64,000 bases of DNA from assembly GCA_917880885.1 (NCBI GenBank), contig OU862910.1, forward strand, positions 22,270,710 through 22,334,709. The letters are read 5' to 3'. Below the pieces are notes generated by a model that ran no database searches, was not told the origin of the DNA, and saw nothing but the letters and a program-made list of their open reading frames with translations. Shown in pieces: positions 44,142 to 55,359 of the stretch. Source of the stretch: Limnephilus marmoratus (taxonomy: Eukaryota; Arthropoda; Insecta; Trichoptera; Limnephilidae). A program made the position numbers and the translations under genes. Within the stretch, counting starts at the first letter, position 1, and the number at the start of each line of letters is the position of its first letter.

Positions 44142-44527
44142 TCCAATTCGGGAGGCGGTTATGAATACCGCCGCGCCGCCCAAGGAAAGATTTATTGGAT
44201 AACCAACACCCCTGCCACAAATGGTTCTCTACGTTTGGTGACTTAGCAGGAGTGCCCGAGTTCACGGGGTGAAGCTCGTCTAGGCCTTGGTGGTGAATGC
44301 GTTAGGCCACCTACTGCGTGGCAGGCCGGACCGGGATAAAATGGTTGAGGGAGAAATAACTGAGACCTCTCCAGCCGGACTCTCTCGAACCATTGCCTTG
44401 CACCGCAGTGGAAGAGATGGATTCATACGTCCGTCACTCCTGGACACATTGATCCCTAGATTCCTACCCACACCTCATACCCTTTTCCTCTGGGCATTCT
44501 GTGGGAGCCAATGTAAAAAAATATGAA
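44142..44527 (+). mobile_element. SINE-R copy 4, 3' tail deleted
   Basis: Head CCAATTCGGGAGGCGG, then TTATTGGATAACCAACACCC, GTTTGGTGACTTAGCAGGAG and TCATACGTCCGTCACTCCTG. Much of the double-stem tail is deleted, leaving TGTGGGAGCCAATGTAAAAA. Confidence 0.8.
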
Positions 44528-44575
44528 ATAAGATAGGATCTCAACTGTCATAAAAATTGGAAATTTTATCTTTCA

Positions 44576-44720
44576 AGACTGCAAAATTTTATTTATTTAT
44601 TTACATTACATTATTCTACGTCAGTCTCACTGTGTTGAGACAGGCGTATAATTAATATGTTAATAAACGTGGATACAGATAAATTATCTGTGAAGAATAA
44701 ATTTTCAATAGATGTACAAT
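44576..44720 (-). mobile_element. LINE 3' tail fragment
   Basis: On the minus strand the sequence shows the hairpin CTGTCTCAACACAGTGAGAC and an AAATAAATAAAATTTT tail, similar to the 3' ends at 15449-15800 and 36845. It has no coding part. Confidence 0.5.
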
Positions 44721-44782
44721 TTTCTGCCTAATAACTTTATATTAAGTAGAAAACTACGCACATAGAACTGATATTAAGAGGG

Positions 44783-45300
44783 CTGTAACGGACGTATCAG
44801 CGTCGCCACAAGACTATAAAAAAGTACCGGGTTTTTAGTGCACGAACAGGATGGTGGTGATGGAACAAATAATAAAACTGACCTCCCGTGCACCCAGTGC
44901 CTGATGCGTGAAGGACACTGGATGTGCTTAATCCTCTGCCTGATCCTGGCGCCTGGCGGTTGCCAAAGTAGGGCCGGCTCTTCTGGAGGAGTGTTGGCAC
45001 CAGGACTGAAGACAGGCAGAGGTCGGCGGGGGAGGCAGCTGAGTGATAATAAATTTCCCAGTAGGAATAATAACACGAGTTGACTGTAGAGAAGAACTAA
45101 CTTTATTTGGAAAATACGCGCCCTTTTATACCCTAATCTGGGCAAAAAGGTGATCACATGGTACATTTATGGGGTGGGGGGTTGGACCTCGCCCGTAAGT
45201 ATAAATACGCCGACTTTCTTGTCGCACTTCATTTTGCTTGTGTCGCTCAAGAAAGTGGTCGATTAAAATCATTATTTAATAATAATTCTACAGGTTATAA
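44783..45300 (-). other. Possible solo LTR, unconfirmed
   Basis: Read on the minus strand, TATAAAAGGGC (near 45125) is followed within 30 bases by AATAAA, and the stretch could end ...CGTTACA at 44783. That is an LTR-like arrangement. I cannot find a target duplication or a second copy in the window, so this is only a suggestion. Confidence 0.25.
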
Positions 45301-45494
45301 CATAGTTTTTATAAAGTATTTCTTAATTCTAACATGTATGTACGGGTATTCTTTACCCGTAGATTTTTAGTTTAATGAATTTAGGAACAATTTTGGAAAT
45401 GTTTACCATTTGTTGGTAGGTATTTGAGTTTAATTTAAGTTTGCAAAGTGATGTGAAGAAGTTAGTATTTTCCCCAGGTTCCTCGTAAGACTGG

Positions 45495-45540
45495 CTACCG
45501 AAACCGGTTTGTCTCATCGTCTTACGAGGTTCCTGGATTT
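45495..45540. other. Hairpin with CCTCGTAAGAC arms
   Basis: CCTCGTAAGAC pairs with GTCTTACGAGG around a loop containing CGAAACCGG. It is the first of three widely spaced hairpins in this region. Confidence 0.65.
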
Positions 45541-45657
45541 TTAAAATGGAAAAAGACTGTTTTTTGATCGGAAATTTTCTAAGTACAAAATTTGTGCGCA
45601 AAGGCATATAGCGTTGGCAGTTTAAGAGTTACAAGGTTGATTTATGGCTCTATGGAT

Positions 45658-45708
45658 GCCCCGTAGGACTCTGCACTGAAACGTCTTAGTTTCAGCGTCC
45701 TACGGGGT
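45658..45708. other. Hairpin with CCCCGTAGGAC arms
   Basis: CCCCGTAGGAC pairs with GTCCTACGGGG, and inside it CTGAAAC pairs with GTTTCAG, around a GTCTTA loop. Confidence 0.7.
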
Positions 45709-45750
45709 GTTTAAACGAAGTTATATTACAAAACGATGTTTTGCAAAGGC

Positions 45751-46022
45751 AGTTTGCTTGGCGGAGCTGCCTGGCTTCCTGCCGGGCCATAACCGCAGAA
45801 CGGCAAGGGAGCGCAGGTAGTCCGCTTGGCGGAGCTGCCTGGCTTCCTGCCGTGCCATAACCGCAGAACGGCAAGGGAGGGCAGGTAGTCCGCTTGGCGG
45901 AGCTGCCTGGCTTCCTGCCGGGCCATAACCGCAGAACGGCAAGGGAGGGCAGGTAGTCCGCTTGGCGGAGCTGCCTGGCTTCCTGCCGTGCCATAACAGC
46001 AGAACGGCAAGGGAGGGAAGGC
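45751..46022 (+). repeat. 68-bp tandem repeat, four units, GC-rich
   Basis: CTTGGCGGAGCTGCCTGGCT marks unit starts at 45757, 45825, 45893 and 45961, exactly 68 bp apart. Units differ by one or two bases (CCGGGCC against CCGTGCC). The array has no stop in several minus-strand frames, giving repeated peptides I do not regard as real. Confidence 0.92.
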
Positions 46023-46194
46023 AAATGGCCCTTCTCAGGGCTTCAGCCTAAGGCTGGAAATTAAGGCCCTCAAAGGGGTCTTAATTAAAAATAAAAGGAG
46101 GCTAGTCAGCCTGGTTGCCTTGGAGGCGTAAATAAGCATAATTAAGCATATTAATTATTAAATTATTAAAATTATAGGATTCTAGAATGTCTCC

Positions 46195-46240
46195 CGGTGC
46201 AAACTTGGCACACAAGCTTTATTTGGTTGCACCGGGGCAT
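46195..46240. other. Hairpin with CCGGTGCAA arms
   Basis: CCGGTGCAA pairs with TTGCACCGG across a ~24-base loop. It is the third in the series with 45495 and 45658. Confidence 0.6.
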
Positions 46241-46314
46241 TGTACATAAGCAAACATATAAAATTAAAAATTAAGAAATGAGGGAGAGCAACACGTCGGT
46301 TACAAGGGCATTAT

Positions 46315-47016
46315 CAGAGAAAACCAGAAATATGTAATTTTCAAATCAGATTTTAGGCGTATTGACTCTTTTCCAGAAAAAATTATAAATGAATTTCGAA
46401 AGATTGTTCTTTTATCTAGAATTCGCATGTAATAAATTTTGAGAATTTTTTTTAATTTTTAGTATAATAAGGTTATTCCATAGGTCGTTGGCAGATTTGT
46501 TAAATTTTCAAAAAAGATTTTGTATTATACCACACCCATTTCAAATAATATAATCATGCAGTAAAATAAATCAATACATTATCTAGCAAACGCATGTTTT
46601 AGAATTTTGATTTTAGTTTCAATAAAATCATTAAAAAATATGTACGTACATGTGTTTCTTGACGAAAATTGGTCCATTTTTGTATTTATTTGCGCACTTA
46701 CAGAGTAATATATTTCAGATTTTTTTAACATTCTTATTAAATTTAGACATTATTGAAAAATGATAAATACTTATAATCAAAAAATAATTACAAAAAGTAC
46801 ATTATTTTAATAGTTTTATCATCACGCCTTTCAGCATTTTTGGATGAAGGTATAAATGAAAGCTAATTTGGATTGAAATAAATTCGATATTGAGTTATAA
46901 TTTAAAAAAGCTGGTACGGAGAATAATTAATCTTTCTCATTGTAACCGCCCTGCACGATCGTAAGAACAACTTTCGACGAAATGTGGATTTTCGTCCGCT
47001 GGCTGGTTAAACGCTC
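46315..47016. mobile_element. piggyBac-like MITE, copy 2
   Basis: Same body as 7280-7863 and 60375-61025. The left end AAGGGCATTATCAGAG is slightly diverged. The right end GGTTAAACGCTC is followed by TTAA at 47017-47020. Confidence 0.75.
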
Positions 47017-47020
47017 TTAA

Positions 47021-47790
47021 GTAATACAAAGAGGAAAACAAATTATGGCTGAAATTGAATTAAATTATGTCTTCCTTTCTAAAATAGCAGAATTTCTAAT
47101 AGATTTTTGCTTAAATATTTCTTCAACAATTATAGAACATTTACCCTAATAGAAGTATGAGTTTCTCTTCTAAATGGTCTAGAAAATCTTAAATACACAC
47201 GGTAAATAAACATCACATACACCAACAGATTACGAAATACTTTTTTCCTCGAAAGATTAGCATTTAATAATATTATAAGGTCATTAGAATTATGTACCTA
47301 CCTATGAACACATTATTACATTTATTACCAAACACGCACGAATCATACTTTTATCAATTGAGGATTTTATTTCTCGTGGAATAGTGCATAGCTTTATATC
47401 GTTTGATAATATTTCATGTCATTATCTACGTAAAGTGATGACTCTTCAATGACCATATTCAATCAGCCGCCTCCTGCAGCATTCTGGTTACAGCTATTTG
47501 TGTACGTGTTGAAATGACTCGATATAATACAAACAGTCGTGTGATGCAATTCTAACACTGAGTACGCACCGTTCTTTGTTAATTAACCGGGATTATGCTT
47601 TTCAAAACATTCCAAATAAGAATCACCGAAAGTCTTATTAGAATATGAATGCTTGGACCTACGTGATTTTAAGAAAACATGTTTGACGTGTGATGCAATT
47701 TAAACGGCCAAGGTTCTAGATTTTTTAAACGTATTTACGTATTTGAAATGTTAAGCCAACTTTGTTTGTTACAGGTTGAAATGCAAGATT
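47021..47790. other. Unassigned spacer
   Basis: AT-rich. No motif or repeat recognised. Confidence 0.4.
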
Positions 47791-47797
47791 ATTCATA

Positions 47798-48320
47798 ATG
47801 ATAATTCAGGAGAAAATTGATGGAAGATGCGGTAAATCGATGAAGATCCTATGTAACGAACGAGAACAAAATAAGTTTCAATTTCAAAACAGGGCAATGA
47901 GAATAATACTACGGCGAAATAGATTTTCAAAAGTAAACAAAATGTTAAAGGAACTGAATTTTCTAACCGTGAAGCAGATGCTAACCTTGAATACGATGAT
48001 ATTTATACATAAAATAATTAACAACATTTTACCAAAATACTTTTCAAATAAAATTATATTCAACAAGGACATTCAAAGACCTAACACAAGGACGTGCAAA
48101 GAAATCAGGCTTCAAAAAAAGGACAAGGCGAATACGCAGAACAGTTTACTGTACAAAGGGATGAAGTTATATAACAAACTACCAGAAACCTTAAAGTCCA
48201 CACTAATTGGAAAGTTCAAGACGCATTGTAGGAGCTACATAAAACTTCATAAAATTCAGTTTGCAATATGAAAAATTGTAATTAATTAGAAATTTGTAAA
48301 CTTAAATTTACAAATTACTA
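47798..48320 (+). pseudogene. LINE RT C-terminal fragment
   Basis: A 157-codon frame carries KFQFQNRAMRIILRRNRFSK, LNFLTVKQMLTLNTMIFIHK, IINNILPKYF and KGMKLYNKLPETLKSTLIGK. This is the C-terminal helical region of CR1/L2-like LINE reverse transcriptases. A short A-rich tail follows at 48310-48350. The frame starts mid-domain, so it is a 5'-truncated copy; the ATG has no meaning. It appears younger than the other tails because the whole ~150-residue tail is unbroken. Confidence 0.7.
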
Positions 48321-48520
48321 AAATAAAATTAATAAATAAAAGAAAAAGGAAGACACGCAGATGACCGGTAAAATTTTTTTCAGGACGCAGCCCGTAGATT
48401 TGAGATTGTCTGATGATAACCAGCCTCCGGTAGGAGAAGACCCCAAAAGTAAAGAAGCCGACTATTAAAACTACCAAATTACCTACTTCTTCTAATCATA
48501 CGGCATACATACATGTATTT

Positions 48521-48970
48521 GACCGCCTCAGTTGTCCAGGGGCAAGGCTCTTGACTCACAATACGAAAGTCGCGGGATCGAATCCCGGCGTGCACTAATA
48601 AATTTTTTTTAATGAATGTGTGTTATTTCACAACTAACTAATTAAAGTAATTCATTAAAAATAATATATAGTATATTTGCGGCACGTTCAAGAGTGGAAG
48701 ATACTCTCACTATCGCCCTGGTGTAAGACCATTATTCATAATTGAAACGCTGCTTGAAATGGCCTTAGTCGTGTTTTGTGACCAGATCTGAATAGCCAGA
48801 GGCTTCCCTACCTTCCTCTTCCTCGTCTCCTTCCCCTCCACACTACCTTCAGCCTCACAATATACCCCAATTACCCAACTATCGGGGATGACATAGTCTC
48901 ACTGGCTCCAGACGGGAGCAGCTGGGACTCTTGTGAGGTATTCAAATAAGAATTAAAAATAAATAAATAT
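48521..48970 (+). mobile_element. tRNA-derived SINE, copy 1
   Basis: The head GACCGCCTCAGTTGTCCAGG contains an A-box-like stretch (48532-48542), and GGATCGAATCC at 48575-48585 is an almost perfect B box. The body includes AGAGTGGAAGATACTC and GACATAGTCTCACTGG, shared in reverse with 58608-58932. An AATTAAAAATAAATAAATA tail closes it. Confidence 0.8.
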
Positions 48971-48984
48971 ACTGTACGAACATT

Positions 48985-49850
48985 TTTGTCAACTTTTGCT
49001 CCAATAATAGATAAAGATAATTCACATATCCTTAATAAATATCATCGGAATTAAGTATTGCAGAGTCCTTGCTATCTCCGTCCATTTTTTAGCCTAAGGA
49101 TGCTTTGTTGATCTTTATACCAAACATCCAACTATCCAGTCACCAAAATAAAGGCTTCCAACACTCCCTGGTCTTGCAAAGTTTATTATTAAGAAGCCTC
49201 TTTAATGGTCTATCAGATGACTTCCTATCGCATACCCCTTAAATATCTCTATAACTCGATAAATTTAATAAAAACCTCTATTCCAACAACTCTTTTTTAG
49301 AAGAAAAATAAAAAAGGCGCAATTTTATAAAACGTTTGATGTTGTTTATTGTGTCATTTTGTGTGTGCTACTTACCATTTAAATGCCAGTTAAGAGCTTA
49401 TTTAGCATTCATAATATCTCACGATAACACACCTGAAAAAATATTGTGTCTATGTCTAATGATTTTGGAAAGACGGGATGATTGATGATTATATATTTCA
49501 AGTATTTGAATCCATGATTTTTATTGCTAAATACGCTGATGTCATTCTCTTATGGGAATAATTTGCGTGTTGTTAACTAATAAATATATCTAATTAATGT
49601 ATTGTGTTACCAACCTATCAGACGCCTAATAAAACAATATTAATACAGAAAACAGCCACAGGAATTGTACTTGATTAATTAAAAGATATAAATTTAGAGC
49701 TCCACCAGATGATATTTAGATTTGAGAGACTTGTGCCTAAAATGAAAATAGCAAGGTGACGTAAGATCTAATTACGGTAAGGCTCGCAATTTTTAGGAAC
49801 ATCGTTGTTGAAATCGATCAGAAATATATTTATTATCTAATTATTTTTAT
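48985..49850. other. Unassigned spacer
   Basis: No recognised gene, repeat or element end. Confidence 0.4.
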
Positions 49851-50089
49851 AGCTCTAACCTTTATTCACCACGGAAATAATATAAAACAATATGTTTTTC
49901 ACGTACCTAGCTGTTATTAAAACAACGGATTTATGGTTTTTTCGAATGCCGTCACACCCATTCGTTACGTATTTAAGGTAGGTAATAGGATGTTTACTGT
50001 TGCGGTTGTGGTAAAACGAATTATCGATATAATAATTTGAGCATCTGACAAAAGACGGGTAAGTAAATTGATCGAATTGCAATTTTTCG

Positions 50090-50200
50090 ATCAAATTTTC
50101 AAATTCAATTGTTCGAAATGCAATTTTTCGAACTTCAATTTTTCGAAAACATATTTTTCGAACATCATTTGACCGAAACACTAGTTTTTCGAATTGATAT
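50090..50200 (+). repeat. Degenerate TTTTTCGAA repeat
   Basis: The motif AATTTTTCGAA or TTTTTCGAAC recurs several times at irregular 15-22-bp spacing, ending at 50190. Similar TTCGAAAAATATG and TTTCGGCC pieces lie past the telomeric run. Long minus-strand frames here come from the low complexity. Confidence 0.65.
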
Positions 50201-50254
50201 AAGTATGTATACAGTACGTACAAGAGTATTTTATTATAAGATGAACAATAACAA

Positions 50255-50329
50255 CTAACCTAACCTAACCTAGCCTAGCCCTACCTAACCTAACCTAACC
50301 TAACCTAACCTAACCTAACCTAACCTAAC
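50255..50329. repeat. Interstitial telomere-type (CCTAA)n run
   Basis: About 15 CCTAA units, the last nine uninterrupted, with CCTAG variants near 50270. CCTAA is the C-strand of the TTAGG insect telomere. Both flanks are ordinary repeat-rich DNA, so this is internal rather than a chromosome end in this assembly. Confidence 0.9.
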
Positions 50330-50408
50330 AGAATCTCATTAGACATAAGCAAGTGAAATATATATTTTAAAAGTTGATTAACAAATTCGAAAAATATGTC
50401 TTTCGGCC

Positions 50409-50533
50409 CAAGGGCGGATTTAGGGGGGGATTTTAGGAAGTATGTACTTCAAGTTTATTTCTAACAGTAATTGTTGATTTTTTGCCCGTCCGCCTCTTGT
50501 GCCCCCCCAGAAAAAATCCTGGATCCGCCCTTG
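50409..50533. mobile_element. hAT-type MITE, 125 bp, exact 8-bp TSD
   Basis: The inverted ends are CAAGGGCGGATTTAGG and its partner, the complement of CAAGGGCGGATCCAGG. The flanks TTTCGGCC at 50401-50408 and 50534-50541 are identical, an exact 8-bp duplication. G/C runs sit just inside the ends. Confidence 0.9.
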
Positions 50534-51037
50534 TTTCGGCCAATTATTTCAAAAAATTGAATTTAAAAAACATGTCTGCTCCCACAAAAGACATATTTAT
50601 AGAAAATCTGTATGTATTAACTGAAAAATGTTAGTTTATATTTATTTATAAATCGTGGTATGGAGAAACATATTATCACTTTTGTATAGTTACGGGTACC
50701 TTGTCTAGCGCCACACTCTACGATAAAATATCATAAACTTAGGCATTTCTTTATTTAAGCTGAATGATTATCATTGCCATTAATGCCATTGTATGTTAAA
50801 CTGGAGTATCTACCACAATACTTATAAATCATCTCACGAGAGGACAATCGCGCAGCAGATGTCGAAGGTTGACAAGTTTACCCAACAGGATCTGATCTAC
50901 ATAATATATGTAGGTATTCGTCGTCAGTGGCAGCTGTTGGTGATTTTTTTGCACCGGAAAGCAAGATTGAAAAAAGTGATTATTTGCATAAATTCTACTG
51001 AAATGCTTTTTTTAATCGAAAGGATACTTACTCTTTT

Positions 51038-51423
51038 GTTTTTTTTACATTAACTCCATACTGGAGCCTATGCCATCTTAGGGGATGCAATGTGGAGTGT
51101 TTTTTTAAGGAAAGGAAGGAGAGGAAGTTCTGGGAAGAAAATGGTATGAGGGGTGGGTAGGAATCTTGGGGTCAGTGTGTCCAGGAGTGGCGGATGTATG
51201 AATCCATCCCTCCAACTGCGGTGCAAGATTCTGGTCGAGAGATTCTGGCTGTAGAGGATAAAAGACCTCTCTCAACCAGTCCATCTCCGCCCACCAGGCA
51301 GCGGTTGGGTAGACTCATCAGCCGCCAAGATCTGGACCAACCTCACCCCCATGAACCCGGCCACCCGGGTTATCAAATAAATGGTTCCCGGGGCAGCGGT
51401 ACCCATACCCGCCTCCCAAATTG
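51038..51423 (-). mobile_element. SINE-R copy 5
   Basis: Minus-strand copy with head at 51423 and A-tail (poly-T on the plus strand) at 51038. GGGGATGCAATGTGGAG, GTCAGTGTGTCCAGGAGTGG and TTATCAAATAAATGGTTCCC mark its regions. The 3' double stem has lost part of its inner stem. Confidence 0.8.
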
Positions 51424-51999
51424 TTTGCGTCATTTCGACAATAAAATAAATTTGTTAGCTCTAGCCGAAAAAATCGTTGGTAACACGCGTATTGCAAATC
51501 ATGTGTGATTGGACACACAATATATATTTTTTCAAAAACGCACCTTCCTAATTACGGGCAAATCATTTTAAAGAGAACACGTATAGCAGTATGCATGCAC
51601 ACCGACAATATCGAAAGTTTAAAAAAAGTTTTTCTAACTAGTTTGGAACACCCGAACGCAGTCCTCACTTACCCCTAAAACGCCCAAAGATGCTGGGTGA
51701 GTAGCGACTAGCGACGTTTATCAAACTGGTCTAAATTTAGACTCGCAGATAAATTCGACAATGTTCTCTTTATTTTTTTTGTTTCATTCTTCAGTTATTT
51801 TTTGATACACCACTATACAAGTAAGGGTTTCTTTAAAATAATTTACCTGTACCTACTTTCCGAGGTAGGTTACCTTCTTAGTGCTCGTTCAGGCCCAATT
51901 CTGTGGAATATTCGCGAAAATGCATCTTTGTCATTTAACGATTTTTTTTTGGTTGTTTGATCAATGTACACCTACGTATCGATCCCCACATATTTGACA

Positions 52000-52749
52000 C
52001 TAGCTTTTTCCCGCGGCTTCGCTCGCATGATATTAGGGGGATTCCCACTCCGCCCCCTACACCTTACCCCTCCCCTCTCCATTTCCACTCCCCCAACCCT
52101 TCCACCCACCCCCTACCCCTTCCCCCACCCTCCTCCACCCCTCCCCAACCCCCTTCCCTTCCTTCTCTCTACCCTCTCCCGCACCTAACCCCCTCCACTC
52201 CATCCTCCTCCCCTCCCCCCACTGCCCTCCCCACCCACTTCACCCCCCTCCCCTCTGTCACCTCTCGCATTCCACACATTCATTCCCGGTACATTCAGTT
52301 TTCAAACAGCTCGGGTGCCACCTATTACAATTTTTCTACAAATTTCATAATGCCAGAGCTCAACGGTAGTTTTATACAAAATAACGAAAAAAAAAAGAAT
52401 TTTCTCGACGATTCATTTTTAAATAGATAGATATTAACTGCGACGCCAACAAAGTATTCTTTTTAGGGTGAACTGTCTAATTAAAACAAAAAAATTGTAT
52501 TCCAAGATAACAATTTGTTTGCTTTTCTTCTGACATTTGCAATAACTCGATTTTGTTAGAGACAGAAAACGTATGATAAATAATTTCATAACCCCAGAGA
52601 TTATTCATAACGCCAGAGCTTACCGATATATATACCCTATAGTACTCGCAAATAAAGTAGCTTTCTATTATTGAAAGAATTTTTAAAGTCCATTCAGGAA
52701 TTTTTGTGTGAAAGAGTAACAAACATACGCCTTTATAATATTAGTGGGA
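52000..52749 (-). mobile_element. Helitron, 750 bp
   Basis: On the minus strand TCCCACTAATATTATAAAGG starts at 52749 after A. CTAG at 52003-52000 is followed by T, with GAAGCCGCGGGAAAAAG before it. The long C/T tract at 52040-52255 (plus strand) is the same type of low-complexity body as in 14404 and 43380. Homology with 32100-32484 spans the right half. Confidence 0.85.
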
Positions 52750-54530
52750 TTGTGCTTTTTAATATTTATAAATATCCATTATAACTAAAGGCGAAATAGC
52801 TTTAAATAACAAATAAAATCTTATTAAAATAAAATAATATAATAAAATAGCTCATTTGAAATATTTAATTTAAAGAAAATGCAAGAGTACGAATTGGACA
52901 CAAAAACCAAATATCAGTAATTAGCAATACCTGTCGGTATATTATATACTCAAAATTCATCAGGTCATCACCCTATCGGAAGATGCTCTCATTTTTGCAA
53001 AAGGCGTCTTATGTCATTACTGACTAACTTATCTGTGAAGTAAACATAAGCAGAATGCACACGGACAAACAATGGATCGCTATTTATACTCCAAAAGAAC
53101 GCGGAATAATTGTGTTGTAATAATAATAATTTTATTTACAAACAAAGTTGCCTTAGGAAATAGAATGAGGACTTTTGCGCCACCTTTTAAAAATACGTGA
53201 AATAAACAAATTTTTTCAAAGTTCAAGTCATGTCATCGCATAGCAGGTTATGCAGGGACTTTTGTATGCATCTGCATATGTAAATATGACATATTATTAT
53301 GCCTTGCAGAAACAATTGCATTTTGAACACGAGTACATATTATAACGGTTTAACTGCGGTAAGATGACATCATATTTTCCTCGCGTTTTGAAGGCACAAA
53401 GATATTGCCGCAGATATTCAGGATATATGCGGCAATTATTGGTGTAAATGGTACGAAGTTTAACGCCCTTTGTCAAGGCTGGGACATGACCAGATAAACT
53501 GTGTGACAGATTAATGTGACACGAAGGTCGACAGAGACATTGTTAACCGGAGAGCACTTAGAATATTATGAAGCGTGTTGCATATTATTTATTATATTAC
53601 TTACTTTATCTATTGGTTTAAATCTTACTCTTGTCAAAGCTAGCATTATACTTAAGCTTTGTTACGTGATTAAAGATCGCGAACTTATCAACGAACAAAA
53701 CGACGTAAAATATATTTTTAAGAGCATGTAAAAATCAGCTTTTAAATTAAATGAAAATAAATCACCTTCCTCATTACTAATAAATGCGTTTTAAACATAG
53801 ACATCCAAATGGATAGACAAGCAGTTACAGATGAGGGGTAAAACCAAACTATGGAGAGCGGAGAGGGGAAAGATGACTGTCATTCGTTGAACAATCAATC
53901 TGACAGTATATAGGCATCTCGCATTACAATATCACCATTTAGTTCTTAAAAGCAAAATCTGCTTTGAATGAATAGACCTTTTTACATGGGAGCGCGAATT
54001 GCTTGCCACGTTCAAAACATATTTGCTAAGGCCAAATGCTCGCCCCAAAAAGACTCGCGCCAATACACATATCAATATTTTGTTTCCGTGTTTAGTTAAA
54101 ACACTTTTACAAATGTTTAATAATTTACTTACCCCTGTAACCAGCGACGAGCACATTGGAGTACCGCCCACATTCCCTATGTGTACATTGATACGTAGAT
54201 ATATTGTATAGCACAAGCTGCCGTTATTTCGTTAAATGTATGGATGTCAGCTTCTCGCTGTTCACGGCAAGAATGATGACGTCACACATTTTAGATTCAA
54301 GCGAGGCTATATCCCCTCCCCATGGAGCGAGCCGGTTCCAAGGAGGAGCTACAGCCGGCGCCATGTGGAGGGGGAAATAATACGTTTTTATCACTTAGGG
54401 CAGGTCCAGATATATTCATATGTCCGTGGTTTTAAATAATACTCATAAACACACATTTTCGTTTTGAAAAGGGTTGTTTCTCAGTTGTGCAAAATTTAAA
54501 AAAACTTTTATTAGTACCTTACACCACTTT
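52750..54530. other. Unassigned interval
   Basis: No recognised domain. A TAATAATAATAATTTTATTTAC stretch at 53119-53141 could be the minus-strand tail of a LINE. A 71-codon frame at 53516-53731 with one hydrophobic run is not convincing. Confidence 0.35.
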
Positions 54531-55355
54531 CAATTTGGGAGGCGGGTGTGTGTACCGCCGCCCCGGGAACCATTTATTGGATAACCAACACCTCTCCTAT
54601 AGGTCCCCCCAAGTGGTTAATTACGTTTGGCGACTTAGCAGGGGTGCCTGGGTTCATGGGGTGAAGTTTTTTTAATTTTTTTTACATGAGCTCCACACAG
54701 GAGGCCCTGAGGAAAATAATGTCCCTGAGGGCCTATGACATCTTTGGGGATGCTGTGTGGAGGGTTTTTTTAGGGAAAGGAAGGAGAGGAAAGTTATGGG
54801 AAGGAAAAGGGTTTAAGGGGTGGGTAGGAATCTGGGGTTCAGTGTGTCCTGATCATCAGACGTAGACAAACCTCATCCCATTAACCCGGGCACTCCTGCT
54901 AAATCACCAAACGTAGCGAACCACTTTGGGTGACCTACGGCAGAGGTGTTGGTTATCCAATAAAGGTTCCCGGGGCGGCGGTACCCATTCCCGCCTCCCA
55001 AATTGAGTTTGTCCAGGTCTTGGTAGCTGATGCTTCTGCCCACCTGCTGCGGGGTGGGCAGGATTGAGAGACTGATTGAGGGAAGTTTTTTTATCCTTTC
55101 TAGCCAGAATCTCTCGACCCACCGTCTTGCGCCGTAGTTGGATTGATGGATTCATACATCCATCACTCCTGGACACACTGACCTCTGATTTTTACCAACT
55201 CCTATACCTACTTACCACTCCTCATACCTATTTCCTTCCCAGAACTTCCTCTCTTTCTTTTCCTTAAAAAAAACCTCCACACAGCATCTCCTAAGACGAT
55301 ATATAGGTCCTGAGGGAAATTATTTTCATTATTCACCTGTGTGGTGCTAATGTAA
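54531..55355 (+). mobile_element. SINE-R copy 6, containing another SINE-R
   Basis: The head CAATTTGGGAGGCGGGTGTG begins at 54531 and reaches GGGGTGAAG near 54666. It resumes at 55006 with GTTTGTCCAGGTCTTGG and runs to the A-tail at 55355 (GTGTGGTGCTAATGTAAAAA). The interruption is a minus-strand copy of the same family. Confidence 0.82.
54670..55005 (-). mobile_element. SINE-R copy 7, nested and internally deleted
   Basis: On the minus strand it begins TCAATTTGGGAGGCGGG (55005) and ends with the double-stem tail and A-run (poly-T at about 54670-54682). The segment between CCTGATCATCAGACGTAG and the head is shortened relative to other copies. The 3' stem CTCCACACAG/CTGTGTGGAG and inner CCCTGAGG/CCTCAGGG are intact. 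Confidence 0.8.
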
Positions 55356-55359
55356 AAAA

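Noticed and set aside
45692..46024. Long minus-strand frames across the 68-bp array
   Set aside because: They arise from a GC-rich tandem repeat without stops. Several frames are open at once and no domain is recognisable.
48521..48600. A possible tRNA gene
   Set aside because: A and B boxes are present, but the sequence continues into a repeated body with an A-rich tail and lacks a clean cloverleaf. It is a tRNA-derived SINE head.
51957..52430. 157-codon Pro/Ser-rich frame
   Set aside because: Same artefact, from the C/T tract of the minus-strand Helitron.
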